Source: WHSW01 sp963846165 (GTDB lineage Bacteria > Actinomycetota > Thermoleophilia > Solirubrobacterales > 70-9). From it: 64,000 bases of DNA. The notes beneath the pieces were generated by a model that worked only from the letters and a program-made list of their open reading frames with translations, did no database searches and was not told the DNA's origin. A program made the position numbers and the translations under genes. The first letter of the stretch is position 1; each line of letters begins with the position of its first letter. The stretch covers positions 372,001 to 436,000 of the forward strand of contig CAWJUU010000008.1 in NCBI GenBank assembly GCA_963846165.1, read 5' to 3'. Of the stretch, positions 18,170 to 26,272 are shown piece after piece.

Positions 18170-20791
18170 GTGCCGAAGAAGGACCAGAACGGCAAGAACG
18201 ACGAGGTCTTCCTGATCGATGGGAACTCGCTCGCGTATCGGGCGTTCTTTGCGCTGCCCGAGTCGATCGCGACGGCCGACGGACGGCCGACGAATGCGAT
18301 CTACGGGTTCGCGTCGATGATGGCCAAGATCCTCATCGACCACTCGCCGAAGGCCGTGATCGTCGCCTGGGACAAGGGTTGGTCGGGGCGCGAGAACGTC
18401 TATCCCGACTACAAGTCGCAGCGCAAGTCGCGCCCGGACCTGCTCAAGGAGCAGTGGCCCCATCTGGCGCCCTTGGCGGAGGGATTCGGGTTCAAGAACG
18501 TCTCCGTCGAGGGCTACGAGGCCGACGACGTGATCGCGACCCTCGCGCGCCAGGCCTCCGACGCCCAGATCCCGGTGATGATCGTCTCGGGCGACCGCGA
18601 CGTCTACCAGCTCGTTCGCGACGGGGTGCGGGTGATGACCACGTCGCGCGGCGTCACCGACACCAAGGTCTACGACCGCGACGGCGTGGTCGAGCGTTAT
18701 GGCGTCCCGCCGGAGCTGGTCACCGATTTCATCGGGCTCAAGGGCGACACGTCCGACAACATCCCCGGCGTTCCCGGGATCGGCGACAAGACCGCGGCGC
18801 AGCTGCTGCAGCAGTTCGGCGACCTCGAGGGCGTGCTCTCCTCGGTCGACGAGATCTCCGGCGCCAAGCGCAAGCAGAACCTGACCGAGCACGCCGCCGA
18901 CGCTCGGGTCTCGAAGCAGCTCGCGACGATGGTCGAGGACGTCGAGGTGCCGCTGAAGATCTCCGAGCAGCTGCGCTCGACGCCGGACCGCTCGAAGCTG
19001 CGCGACGCCGCGAACGAGTTCGAGCTCCGCGCGGTGATCCAGCGCCTCGACGAAGAGTGGGACGAGGTTGTTCCGGGGCGGATGGTCGAGGAGACGATCG
19101 AGGTGGAGGCGGAGGAGGGGACGCCGGCCGAGCTCGCTGACGGGCCGATCTCGGTTGCGATCGGCGGAGGGCGCTGGGCCGCCAGCGACGGCGACAGAGT
19201 CGTCGCCGGTGACGCCTCTGACCTCACCGCCCTCGCCGGCCAGTTGCGAGGGCGGCCGCTCTTCGCCCACGACGCGAAGTCGCTCGGCGGCCATGGTCCT
19301 CGCGGGCTGCTTGCCGCCGCCCGCCCGGAGGGTCTCGACCTCGCCCACGACACGATGGTCGCCGCCTACCTCATCGACCCCGCTCGCCGAACCTACGACC
19401 TCTTCGAGCTTGCCGCCGACGCCGGTCTGGCGGCCGCGCCGGCAGGCGCCGAGGAGGGGCAGCTCTCGCTCGCAGCGGAGGAGGGCGACGCGGCCGGCGA
19501 TCCGGCGGTTGACGCCCGACTCGTCGGCGAGCTCGCCGCCCGCCAGCGCGAGCGCCTCGGCGAGTTCGGGGTCGAGCGTCTGCTCGAGGAGGTCGAGATG
19601 CCGCTGATCGAGGTTCTCGCCCAGATGGAGCGCGTCGGCCTCAGACTCGACGCCAAGCGCCTCGGCGAGATCGGCGCCGGGATGGCCGAGCAGATCGGCA
19701 CCCTGGAGGCCGAGATCTACGAGCTCGCCGGGCGCGAGTTCACGATCGGTTCGCCGCAGCAGCTCGGGTCGGTGCTCTTCGACGAGCTCGGGTTGACCAA
19801 GAAGCGCCGCGGCAAGACCGGCTTCTCGACCGACGCGCGCGTTCTCGCTCAGATCCGCGACGAGCACGAGATCATCGACAAGATCGAGCATTGGCGCGAG
19901 CTGACCAAGCTCAAGAACACCTACCTCGATGCACTCCCGGAGCTGATCGACCCCGAAACCGGGCGCATCCACACGACCTTCAATCAAGTCACGGCAGCGA
20001 CCGGCCGGCTCTCGAGCACGAACCCGAACCTCCAGAACATCCCGATCCGCTCCGAGGTAGGGCGCCCGGTGCGCTCGTGCTTCGTCGCCGGTCGCGGGCG
20101 GCGACTGCTCTCCTGCGACTACAACCAGGTCGAGCTGCGAGTGCTCGCCCACGTCGCCAGCGAGGACGTCCTGCGCGAGATCTTCGCCTCAGGCGAGGAC
20201 GTGCATGCCGAGACCGCGGCCGAGGTGCTGAGCATCGAGCGCGATCAGGTCGGCCCGGCCGAGCGCTCGAAGGCGAAGATGGTCAACTACGGGATCGCCT
20301 ACGGGCTCTCGGCGTTCGGGCTCGCCGACCGGCTCCAGATCTCACGCGAGGAAGCCACCGTCTACATCGCCCGTTACTTCGAGCGCTTCCCGGCGGTGAG
20401 GCGGTTCATCGAGGCGACGATCGCGACCGCTGAGGAGCAGGGCTACGTGACCACCCTGATGGGGCGGCGCCGCAACATTCCCGAGCTGCGCTCGGGCCAG
20501 CGCCAGCGGCGGCTGCTGGGCGAGCGGCTGGCGGTCAACACGGTGATCCAGGGCACGGCTGCCGACATCATCAAGCTGGCGATGGTGCGCAGCCATCGCG
20601 CCTTCAACGAGTCGGGCCTCGAAACCGAGCTCGTGCTCCAGATCCACGACGAGCTCCTGTTCGAGGGCCCGACCGCAGAGATGGACGCCGCCGCGGAGAT
20701 CGCACGCCACGAGATGATCGAGGCGTTCGCGCTCGACCCACCCCTCGCCGTCGACGTCGGCGTTGGAGCCGACTGGCTTTCCGCCAAGTAG
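18170..20791 (+). CDS. polA: DNA polymerase I
   Basis: An 873-residue family A polymerase for gap filling and primer removal. The 5'-3' exonuclease domain (1-290) has LIDGNSLAYRAFFA, GYEADDVIATLA, SGDRDVYQLV and the helix-hairpin-helix GVPGIGDKTA. The polymerase domain shows motif A CDYNQVELR (Asp650), motif B NYGIAYGLS (Tyr707) and motif C QIHDELLFE (Asp827). The middle domain (about 320-480) has no DxE, and the other exonuclease motifs are not intact, so proofreading is probably absent, as in several bacterial Pol I proteins. Tyr at the motif B position allows dideoxynucleotide incorporation in relatives. The start is the leaderless GTG. Confidence 0.96.
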   Translation: MPKKDQNGKNDEVFLIDGNSLAYRAFFALPESIATADGRPTNAIYGFASMMAKILIDHSPKAVIVAWDKGWSGRENVYPDYKSQRKSRPDLLKEQWPHLAPLAEGFGFKNVSVEGYEADDVIATLARQASDAQIPVMIVSGDRDVYQLVRDGVRVMTTSRGVTDTKVYDRDGVVERYGVPPELVTDFIGLKGDTSDNIPGVPGIGDKTAAQLLQQFGDLEGVLSSVDEISGAKRKQNLTEHAADARVSKQLATMVEDVEVPLKISEQLRSTPDRSKLRDAANEFELRAVIQRLDEEWDEVVPGRMVEETIEVEAEEGTPAELADGPISVAIGGGRWAASDGDRVVAGDASDLTALAGQLRGRPLFAHDAKSLGGHGPRGLLAAARPEGLDLAHDTMVAAYLIDPARRTYDLFELAADAGLAAAPAGAEEGQLSLAAEEGDAAGDPAVDARLVGELAARQRERLGEFGVERLLEEVEMPLIEVLAQMERVGLRLDAKRLGEIGAGMAEQIGTLEAEIYELAGREFTIGSPQQLGSVLFDELGLTKKRRGKTGFSTDARVLAQIRDEHEIIDKIEHWRELTKLKNTYLDALPELIDPETGRIHTTFNQVTAATGRLSSTNPNLQNIPIRSEVGRPVRSCFVAGRGRRLLSCDYNQVELRVLAHVASEDVLREIFASGEDVHAETAAEVLSIERDQVGPAERSKAKMVNYGIAYGLSAFGLADRLQISREEATVYIARYFERFPAVRRFIEATIATAEEQGYVTTLMGRRRNIPELRSGQRQRRLLGERLAVNTVIQGTAADIIKLAMVRSHRAFNESGLETELVLQIHDELLFEGPTAEMDAAAEIARHEMIEAFALDPPLAVDVGVGADWLSAK

Positions 20792-20797
20792 GAGGTG

Positions 20798-22216
20798 CTA
20801 GTAGGGGTCCGCCTCGGCGGGCTCGACGGGCTCGTTCGCCGAGCCCGATCCGCCTGAACCCGAGCCCGAGCTGCCAGAGCCCGAGCTGCCAGAGCCCGAT
20901 CCGCCTAAGCCGGAGCCCGAACTGCCGGAGCCGGACCCGCTCGAATCGTCCGGGTCGTCGTCCGGGGGCTCGGGTGGGTCGTCATCGTCGCCGGAGCCGG
21001 AGGATCCGCTCCCCGAGCCGCCGTGGCCACTCGAGCCCGAGCCGCCGCCCGAGCCCGACCCACCGTGGCCGCTTGAGTCCGAGCCACCCGAACCGTCGTG
21101 GCCGCCCGAGCCCGAGCCACCTCCGTCATCGTCGTCGGTCTCGAGTGGGTTGTCGCCGGCGTCGTTCCCGCCATCTCCGCTGGGCCCGCTGGAGCCGCCG
21201 CCGCCCGTGCCGCCGGTGCCCCGGTCGTCGCCGTCTTCGGATCCGTCGCCGTCCCCATTGCCCTCCGAGCCATGCCCGCCGTCGCCGCCGCTCCGGCCTT
21301 CGTCCGAGCTCGGGCCCGAGTCATCGTCCCCGGCGCGGGTGACAGGGCTCGATCCGCCATCGCCGCTCGGCCCGCCATCGGGCGGGTCACTCGCGGCATC
21401 CGGCCCCACCGCGTCGGGCTCGCCGCCCTGCTCGGCAGCCGTTGCCTGGTCGTTTCCGTCCTTGCCGCCGATCGAGCGCTCGATCGCGACGCCGCCACCG
21501 ATCGCCAGGGCCCCGATAGCCGCCACCGTCGCGCCCTTGAGCGCCAGCGAGCCTCCGCCCGCGGTCCCGGCCGCGCCGGCCGCCGCTGCCGCACCCGCTG
21601 CCGCCGAGCCCGACCCACCTCCGGCGAGCACCGCAAGCAGGGGCAAGGGAACCAGGAGGCCGAACCCGTCGCGAAGCGTCGCCCGGGCTCGGTAGATCAA
21701 CTGCCGCACGGCACCGGGCGAGGTCTGCAGCGCCTCCGCAATCTGCTCATGCGTGCTGCCATCGAGGGCGCTGCGCACGAGTGCCTCTCGCTGCGGCTCC
21801 GGCAACGCCTTGACCGCGACCACCACCCGCGCCAGCTCGTCGTTGGTGAGTGCGATCTCGCCCGGCTGGCGCACACCGTCGATCGTCTCGTCGAGCGGCT
21901 GGTGAACCTTCGCGTCGCGGCGCGCGTTCAGCGCCCGGTTGCGGACGATCGTGTAGAGCCAGGGCTTGAGCCTGATCTCGGCGGTGGACTCGCGCAGCGC
22001 CTCCCACGAGCGGACGAGGCTCTCCTGAACCACGTCCTCGGCGCGCTCGCTCGGCGCGTATGCGGCCGCGAACGCGACCAGCCCCGGGCGGTAACGGCGA
22101 ACGATCTCGTCGAACGCCGGCGCACGGCCCTGGCGCGTCAGCTTCACCAGCCGCTCGTCCGGCTGGCTGCGAAGCAACGCTCGCGCCAGGGGTTTCGATT
22201 CCGTTCTCGTTGCCAT
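20798..22216 (-). CDS. ECF-type RNA polymerase sigma factor with membrane segment and Gly/Ser/Asp-rich tail
   Basis: A 472-residue protein. Residues 1-185 are a group IV sigma factor: region 2 has FDEIVRRYRPGLVAFAAAY, APSERAEDVVQESLVRSWEAL and LKPWLYTIVRNRALNARR, and region 4 has LPEPQREALVRSALDG...HEQIAEALQTSPGAVRQLIYRARATLR. Then come hydrophobic Ala/Gly-rich stretches (about 190-205 and 245-262) and a tail of more than 200 residues rich in Gly, Ser and Asp. If the hydrophobic part crosses the membrane, the tail is outside and the sigma domain is tethered, so release by proteolysis could control it. No separate anti-sigma gene is adjacent. The ATG has GAGGGC just ahead of it. Confidence 0.85.
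   Translation of the reverse strand: MATRTESKPLARALLRSQPDERLVKLTRQGRAPAFDEIVRRYRPGLVAFAAAYAPSERAEDVVQESLVRSWEALRESTAEIRLKPWLYTIVRNRALNARRDAKVHQPLDETIDGVRQPGEIALTNDELARVVVAVKALPEPQREALVRSALDGSTHEQIAEALQTSPGAVRQLIYRARATLRDGFGLLVPLPLLAVLAGGGSGSAAAGAAAAAGAAGTAGGGSLALKGATVAAIGALAIGGGVAIERSIGGKDGNDQATAAEQGGEPDAVGPDAASDPPDGGPSGDGGSSPVTRAGDDDSGPSSDEGRSGGDGGHGSEGNGDGDGSEDGDDRGTGGTGGGGSSGPSGDGGNDAGDNPLETDDDDGGGSGSGGHDGSGGSDSSGHGGSGSGGGSGSSGHGGSGSGSSGSGDDDDPPEPPDDDPDDSSGSGSGSSGSGLGGSGSGSSGSGSSGSGSGGSGSANEPVEPAEADPY
20815..21420 (-). repeat. low-complexity DNA encoding the sigma-factor tail
   Basis: Irregular short repeats such as GAGCCCGAGCTGCC and CCGAGCCGCC encode Gly-Ser-Gly-type runs. They are degenerate and in frame, not iterons or CRISPR repeats. 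Confidence 0.7.
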
Positions 22217-22356
22217 CTGCCCTCGGGCCCTGCTCCGGGATGGCTTCCGTCGAGGACCCGGCTCTACATAGGTAACACGACGCGAGGCGCGAAATCACGC
22301 AGTCGAGCGGCGACTTAGCATCAGGCGACGGTCCGGCTGCGCGCGCAGCGCCGGCC

Positions 22357-22372
22357 GGGGGGGGGGGGGGGG
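22357..22372. repeat. run of 16 G residues next to a promoter
   Basis: An uninterrupted G16 lies between the sigma factor and ureohydrolase genes, immediately upstream of the -35 of the latter. Such a run could vary in length in the population, but it could also be a sequencing artefact. Confidence 0.85.
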
Positions 22373-22373
22373 C

Positions 22374-22403
22374 TTGCCGCCGGCCGCTCGTGCGCATATA
22401 TGC
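22374..22403 (+). promoter_or_regulatory. promoter and palindromic operator of the ureohydrolase gene
   Basis: -35 TTGCCG (22374-22379), 17-bp spacer, -10 TATATG (22397-22402). The -10 sits inside the perfect palindrome GCATATATGC (22394-22403), a likely regulator site. The Shine-Dalgarno AAGGAG (22414-22419) is 12 nt before the ATG at 22432. Confidence 0.6.
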
Positions 22404-22431
22404 TCCCCCGCCCAAGGAGATGGAACGTCGT

Positions 22432-23370
22432 ATGCATGAGCCGTGGGACGCGCTGACGGCCCCACGCTTCACCGGCCCACGGACCTACGCTCGCCTCCCG
22501 CACGTCAAGGACCTGGAGGGGGTGGACGCGGCGGTGTTCGGGATTCCATGGGACGGCGGGGCTTCGTTTCGCTCCGGAGCACGGTTCGGTCCCGAGGGCG
22601 TTCGCTCCGCCTCTGGAATGATTCGCGCCTACAACCCGGTTCAGGGAACCCAAGTGTTCGGGGCGCTTTCGACGATCGACTATGGCGACAGCCCAACGGC
22701 ACCGGGCTACATCGAGGAAACGCTCGCTCGCGCCGAGAGCTTCGTCAAGGAGATCGGGGAAGCGGGCGTGGTCCCGCTCGGGATCGGTGGCGATCATTCG
22801 GTCACCCTGGCCGAGCTCCGTGCCCTCTCGACCCTTCACGGGCCGCTCGGCCTCATGCATCTGGATTCGCACACCGATCTCTGGGATCTCTACAACGGCC
22901 TTCCGTACAGCCACGGGACGATGTTCCGCCGCGGTATCGAGGAGGGCATCCTGGATCCCGCGCGGATGCTCCACGTCGGCATGCGCGGTCCGCTCTACGG
23001 CGAGGAGGACGAGAAGATCCCAGGGGAGCTCGGAGTGGAGACGATCCCTTGGATCGAGCTCGCCGAGCTCGGTCCGGGCGAGCTGGCGGCTCGAGCTCGG
23101 GCTCGGTTGGGTGACGCGCCGGCCTTTCTGACCCTCGACGTCGATTTCGTCGATGCTGCGTTCTGTCCCGGAACCGGGACTCCGGAGGTGGGGGGACCGA
23201 CCAGCTTCCAGGCCCTCGGCTACCTGCGCTCGCTGACGGGTCTGTCCTTCGTCGGCTACGACGTGGTCGAGGTGGCGCCTGCCTACGATGGGCCCGGCCA
23301 GGTGACCGCGCTGTTCGCCGCCAACGCGATCTTCGAGATGCTGTCGCTCATTATCCTCGCCCGGAGGTGA
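22432..23370 (+). CDS. ureohydrolase (agmatinase / guanidino-acid hydrolase family)
   Basis: A 312-residue binuclear-metal hydrolase that releases urea from a guanidino compound. Metal ligands are in place: His122 in GGDHS, the DSHTD cluster at 145-149, and DVDFVD (Asp236, Asp238) followed by PGTGTPEVGG, the last being typical of agmatinases and guanidinobutyrases, not of arginases. The substrate cannot be settled from motifs. I chose ATG 22432 because AAGGAG lies 12 nt ahead; ATG 22420 abuts the Shine-Dalgarno sequence and GTG 22390 precedes the promoter -10. A small PH-like protein follows within 3 bp. Confidence 0.88.
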   Translation: MHEPWDALTAPRFTGPRTYARLPHVKDLEGVDAAVFGIPWDGGASFRSGARFGPEGVRSASGMIRAYNPVQGTQVFGALSTIDYGDSPTAPGYIEETLARAESFVKEIGEAGVVPLGIGGDHSVTLAELRALSTLHGPLGLMHLDSHTDLWDLYNGLPYSHGTMFRRGIEEGILDPARMLHVGMRGPLYGEEDEKIPGELGVETIPWIELAELGPGELAARARARLGDAPAFLTLDVDFVDAAFCPGTGTPEVGGPTSFQALGYLRSLTGLSFVGYDVVEVAPAYDGPGQVTALFAANAIFEMLSLIILARR

Positions 23371-23372
23371 CC

Positions 23373-23819
23373 GTGCAGGAGGGAAAGCCGGCTTTGGATC
23401 GACTGCCCCGAGGGATGCGCGCAGCGATTGAGGAGGCGCTCGAGCTCGGCGAGGAGGTTCTAGAGGTCTGGAGCACACGCGGTTTCGGTGCCAACGCGCT
23501 CGTCTGCACCCCCACGCGGGCGTTGATCTCTAAGCGCACCGAGCTGTTGCGCTGGACGGTGGGCGTCTTCCCGTATTCCGGGATCGCCTCGGTCGAGATC
23601 TTCGATGGGCGCCCCGGGGCGGCGGTCCAGGTGGCGCTCGCTCCGCTCGAGCCGGACTCCCCGCCGAGCCCGGGGCCGTTCGACGACTTCCCCGACGCCT
23701 ACTACCAGGAGTCGCGACGCCTGGTGGCGGCGAACACGGTCATGTTTCGAAACCGCAGACGGGCACGCGAGGCCGTCGAAATCGTCGAGGGTCTGATCGC
23801 GGAGCATCGGCCTGGCTGA
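23373..23819 (+). CDS. small protein with bacterial PH-like domain
   Basis: 148 residues. After a helical start (LPRGMRAAIEEALELGEEVLEVW) comes a beta-rich stretch NALVCTPTRALISKR...WTVGVFPYSGIASVEIFDG that resembles bacterial PH (YokE/bPH) domains, and a C-terminal helix REAVEIVEGLIAEHR. There are no catalytic motifs or membrane segments. GTG 23373 is favoured because GGAGG ends 5 nt before it; a GTG two codons earlier overlaps the ureohydrolase stop. The tight spacing suggests one operon with the ureohydrolase. Function unknown. Confidence 0.6.
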   Translation: MQEGKPALDRLPRGMRAAIEEALELGEEVLEVWSTRGFGANALVCTPTRALISKRTELLRWTVGVFPYSGIASVEIFDGRPGAAVQVALAPLEPDSPPSPGPFDDFPDAYYQESRRLVAANTVMFRNRRRAREAVEIVEGLIAEHRPG

Positions 23820-23851
23820 TCGCAGCCGGAGATCAGTGGCGGACGCTCGGG

Positions 23852-24802
23852 TCAGTCGACTATCTGCTCCATGATCTCGAGGTTGCGGGCGCCGTCCTCA
23901 CCGCTCGCATAGGGGACATCCTCGCCTGCGGCCGCGCGCGTCACGGTCTCCAGCTGGGCGACCCACGAGTTGGGGCGGTCGCCGGTGACGTCCTCGGGCT
24001 CGGCGCCGGTTCGCAGCAGGGTCACCCTGCCCTGGCCGGTTGGGGAGGTGTCCTCGGCGACCAGCACGCCCTCGGTGCCGTGGACCTCGACGCGCGTGTA
24101 CTGCACCCAGGCGTTGGTGCTGATCGTCAGCGTGGCGACGACACCCGACTCCAGCCGCAGCGCTGCAGCGACCGCGTCGTCGGTCTCGAAGTCCTGCTGG
24201 CGCTCGTGGTATCCGCTCGCTTCGGAGATCTCGCCGAGCAGCATCCGAAGCAGGTCGATGTGATGGGTGCCGACGTCCGCCAGCGCGCCCCAGCGAGCCG
24301 TCTCGCGCTTCTGGCGCCACTCGGGTGGCGGCCCCGGGCGGTGGATTCCGTAGTAGGTCCTGGCCACGGAGACCTCGCCGATCGCGCCTTCGTCAATCAA
24401 ACGCTTCATGGTCCCGTGGCCGGGTACGTACCGAGCCTGGTAGCCGGTTGCGAGCACGACGCCGGATCTCTTCGCAGCTTCGACCAGATCCCAGCCGCCC
24501 TTGACGTCGATGGCGAGTGGTTTCTCGAGCAGCACGTGCTTGCCGGCATCAAGGGCCGCCCGGCCCTGCTCGTGGTGGAGCCAGGTCGGCGACGCGATCC
24601 ACACGGCTTCGAGGTCAGGCGCAGCCAGGAACTCGTCCAGATCTGCGGTCGCCGTCTCGACGTCGTGCTCGGCGCCGAATTCCTTCGCGCGCTCGGGATC
24701 GCTGCTGAGCGCCGCTACCAGCTCGGCGTTCTCGGCCTTTTCGAAGGCATTCAGCCCACCCTTGTCGACGAGGCCGCGAGTTCCAACCAGTCCCCAGCGC
24801 AT
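23852..24802 (-). CDS. Gfo/Idh/MocA-family oxidoreductase
   Basis: A 316-residue NAD(P)-dependent dehydrogenase. The N-terminal Rossmann domain begins RWGLVGTRGLVDKGG, with the conserved EKP cofactor motif in HVLLEKPLAIDVKGGWDLV and the C-terminal alpha/beta domain containing DVGTHHIDLLRMLLGE (catalytic His region). Members act on sugars, inositols and other polyols. ATG 24802 has GGAG 6 nt upstream; a TTG one codon earlier is less likely. It is divergent from the ABC transporter operon and shares a 317-bp intergenic region with it. Confidence 0.88.
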   Translation of the reverse strand: MRWGLVGTRGLVDKGGLNAFEKAENAELVAALSSDPERAKEFGAEHDVETATADLDEFLAAPDLEAVWIASPTWLHHEQGRAALDAGKHVLLEKPLAIDVKGGWDLVEAAKRSGVVLATGYQARYVPGHGTMKRLIDEGAIGEVSVARTYYGIHRPGPPPEWRQKRETARWGALADVGTHHIDLLRMLLGEISEASGYHERQQDFETDDAVAAALRLESGVVATLTISTNAWVQYTRVEVHGTEGVLVAEDTSPTGQGRVTLLRTGAEPEDVTGDRPNSWVAQLETVTRAAAGEDVPYASGEDGARNLEIMEQIVD

Positions 24803-25119
24803 CAATTCTCCGGCCTCTCGCTCACCACGACCTCCCGTTCATGTGCGTTGCTACGTCGAGTCGCGGACGTTAGCAGCACTTACTGCCCTCAAGCAAAAAT
24901 TCACACTCGGGGGCGGCGGCGGAGCCGAGTTTGGCGCAGAGCTTTTGCCTTGACTTCCCGATAAGCCCCGGATACAGTAGCGGCGCTGTTGCTTGTGTAG
25001 CAAAGCTTTCGAGTGGCGGCAGCGGTTGGTCGATTCGAGCGACTTCTGGTCGCTTCGAGAACCCCACAGGCTCGGGTACCGGGAGCGCTGTCAGGTACCG
25101 GGAGCGAGAGGAGAGGATC
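24803..25119. promoter_or_regulatory. shared regulatory region between Gfo/Idh gene and ABC transporter operon
   Basis: No gene. It holds an ACTAAC-type motif (24868-24883, on the complement GTGCTGCTAACGTC), a sigma-70-like promoter (24950-24978), the inverted pair TTGCT/AGCAA (24989-25003), an imperfect hairpin around 25035-25060, and a 13-bp direct repeat GGTACCGGGAGCG at 25075-25087 and 25094-25106 just before the Shine-Dalgarno sequence. The leader of about 135 nt could be regulatory, but I recognise no known riboswitch. Confidence 0.6.
24950..24978 (+). promoter_or_regulatory. promoter of the ABC transporter binding-protein operon
   Basis: -35 TTGACT (24950-24955), 17-bp spacer, -10 TACAGT (24973-24978). 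The -10 opens the inverted pair ACAG-N8-CTGT, which reaches past the start site. The same arrangement, with nearly identical sequence after the -10, is found at 34801-34829 ahead of the ATPase gene. Confidence 0.75.
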
Positions 25120-26229
25120 ATGAGAAGGACACTCGCGACGCGGTGGTCCCGATTGCTTCTTGGTTGCATGGCGCTCGTCGGCGTGCTCGCCCTGGCGGCC
25201 TGCGGGGGAGGAGATGACGACGGTGATGACAGCGGAGACACCGGCAACATCGAGGCACAGAGCGTGATCCGCTTCGCGTTCGCACCGGACCCGGTCTGGA
25301 ACTACATCGTCGACAGCGGCATCCTCGAGGAGAAGGGGGTGGAGGCCGGGATCGACATCAACGCCTTCCAGTCCTTCGACGAGTTCGGGCTCTTCGCCGG
25401 TGGCAACGCGGACATCCTCTCGACCGGCAGCTACGAGACCCCACTGCTCGATGAGCAGGGGATCGCGACGGTCACGTTCGGCAAGTACAACATGAACAAG
25501 GACATCTTCGCCGTCTCCTCCGCCGAGGACTGTCAGACCGCGGGAGACCTGGAGGAGGGCTGCAGCGTTGCGGCAGAGTCGACCACCGGCAACACCGTCA
25601 TCTGGTCGTCGCTCATCAACCAGATCGACGGCCGCACGATCGAGGAGGGCGGGGACGACCTCGAGCTCGTCACGGCCGACTACCAGATCATGCCGCAGCT
25701 GCTCGAGGACGGCGAGATCTGCGGCGCGATCATCGACCCGGTGCAGGCGACCGAGGCGCTGCGCACCGAGCAGATCAGGGCGCTGTACGACGGCAAGTCC
25801 GCCTCGCAGCTCTACGCCGAGGAGATCGCGCCCGACCCCAAACATCCCGGCGTCGACTCGAACAACTTCGTTGCCCGCAAGGAGTGGTTCGACGAGAATC
25901 CCGAGGAGGTCGCGTTCTTCCTCGACGTCTGGCAGGAGGGCATGGACGAGTGGACCAAGAACTCCGACCAGATCATCGCCGACTACCCGGAGGACTTCGC
26001 GGTCCAGAGCCCCGAGGACGAGACGTTCATGCAGGACTACGTCAAGAACGTCTTCGACTTCCAGCAGGAGTCGGTGTATTTGACTCCTGAGTGGATCGAG
26101 AACGAGATAGGCGTCTTCGACCTGATTCAGGCCGCCGGTGTGATCGGCGCGGATCAGACGTTCCCCGAGCACGCGGTGATCGACCCGGAGACCGGCGAGG
26201 TCACCGAGACGATCGGGGGCGATGAGTAG
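25120..26229 (+). CDS. ABC transporter substrate-binding lipoprotein (SsuA/TauA/NMT1-like)
   Basis: 369 residues. The N-terminal signal peptide has basic residues, a hydrophobic core (LLLGCMALVGVLALAAC) and a lipobox with Cys at about residue 28, followed by an acidic linker. The mature part has features of the type 2 binding proteins for nitrate, taurine, sulfonates and pyrimidine precursors: VIRFAFAPDPVWNY at the start, AGGNADILSTGSYETPLL, and CGAIIDPVQATEAL. The ligand is unknown. SD GGAGAGG precedes the ATG. Two permease genes follow; the matching ATPase is probably the one at 34897, which shares the promoter. Confidence 0.88.
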   Translation: MRRTLATRWSRLLLGCMALVGVLALAACGGGDDDGDDSGDTGNIEAQSVIRFAFAPDPVWNYIVDSGILEEKGVEAGIDINAFQSFDEFGLFAGGNADILSTGSYETPLLDEQGIATVTFGKYNMNKDIFAVSSAEDCQTAGDLEEGCSVAAESTTGNTVIWSSLINQIDGRTIEEGGDDLELVTADYQIMPQLLEDGEICGAIIDPVQATEALRTEQIRALYDGKSASQLYAEEIAPDPKHPGVDSNNFVARKEWFDENPEEVAFFLDVWQEGMDEWTKNSDQIIADYPEDFAVQSPEDETFMQDYVKNVFDFQQESVYLTPEWIENEIGVFDLIQAAGVIGADQTFPEHAVIDPETGEVTETIGGDE

Positions 26230-26272
26230 CGCCTAGCGCCGGCAGCTCCGAGGAAGCGACCGCGCCGGCGAG

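Noticed and set aside
18128..20152. A 674-codon frame opposite polA
   Set aside because: Antisense mirror of a well-conserved gene; no motifs and no start signals.
20815..21420. Possible CRISPR-like or iteron array
   Set aside because: The repeats are short, irregular, in frame and encode the Gly/Ser/Asp tail of the sigma factor; there are no uniform spacers.
24985..25119. Riboswitch (for example guanidine type) in the long transporter leader
   Set aside because: Hairpins and a direct repeat exist, but I find none of the conserved motifs of known classes, such as the ACGR loops of guanidine riboswitches.
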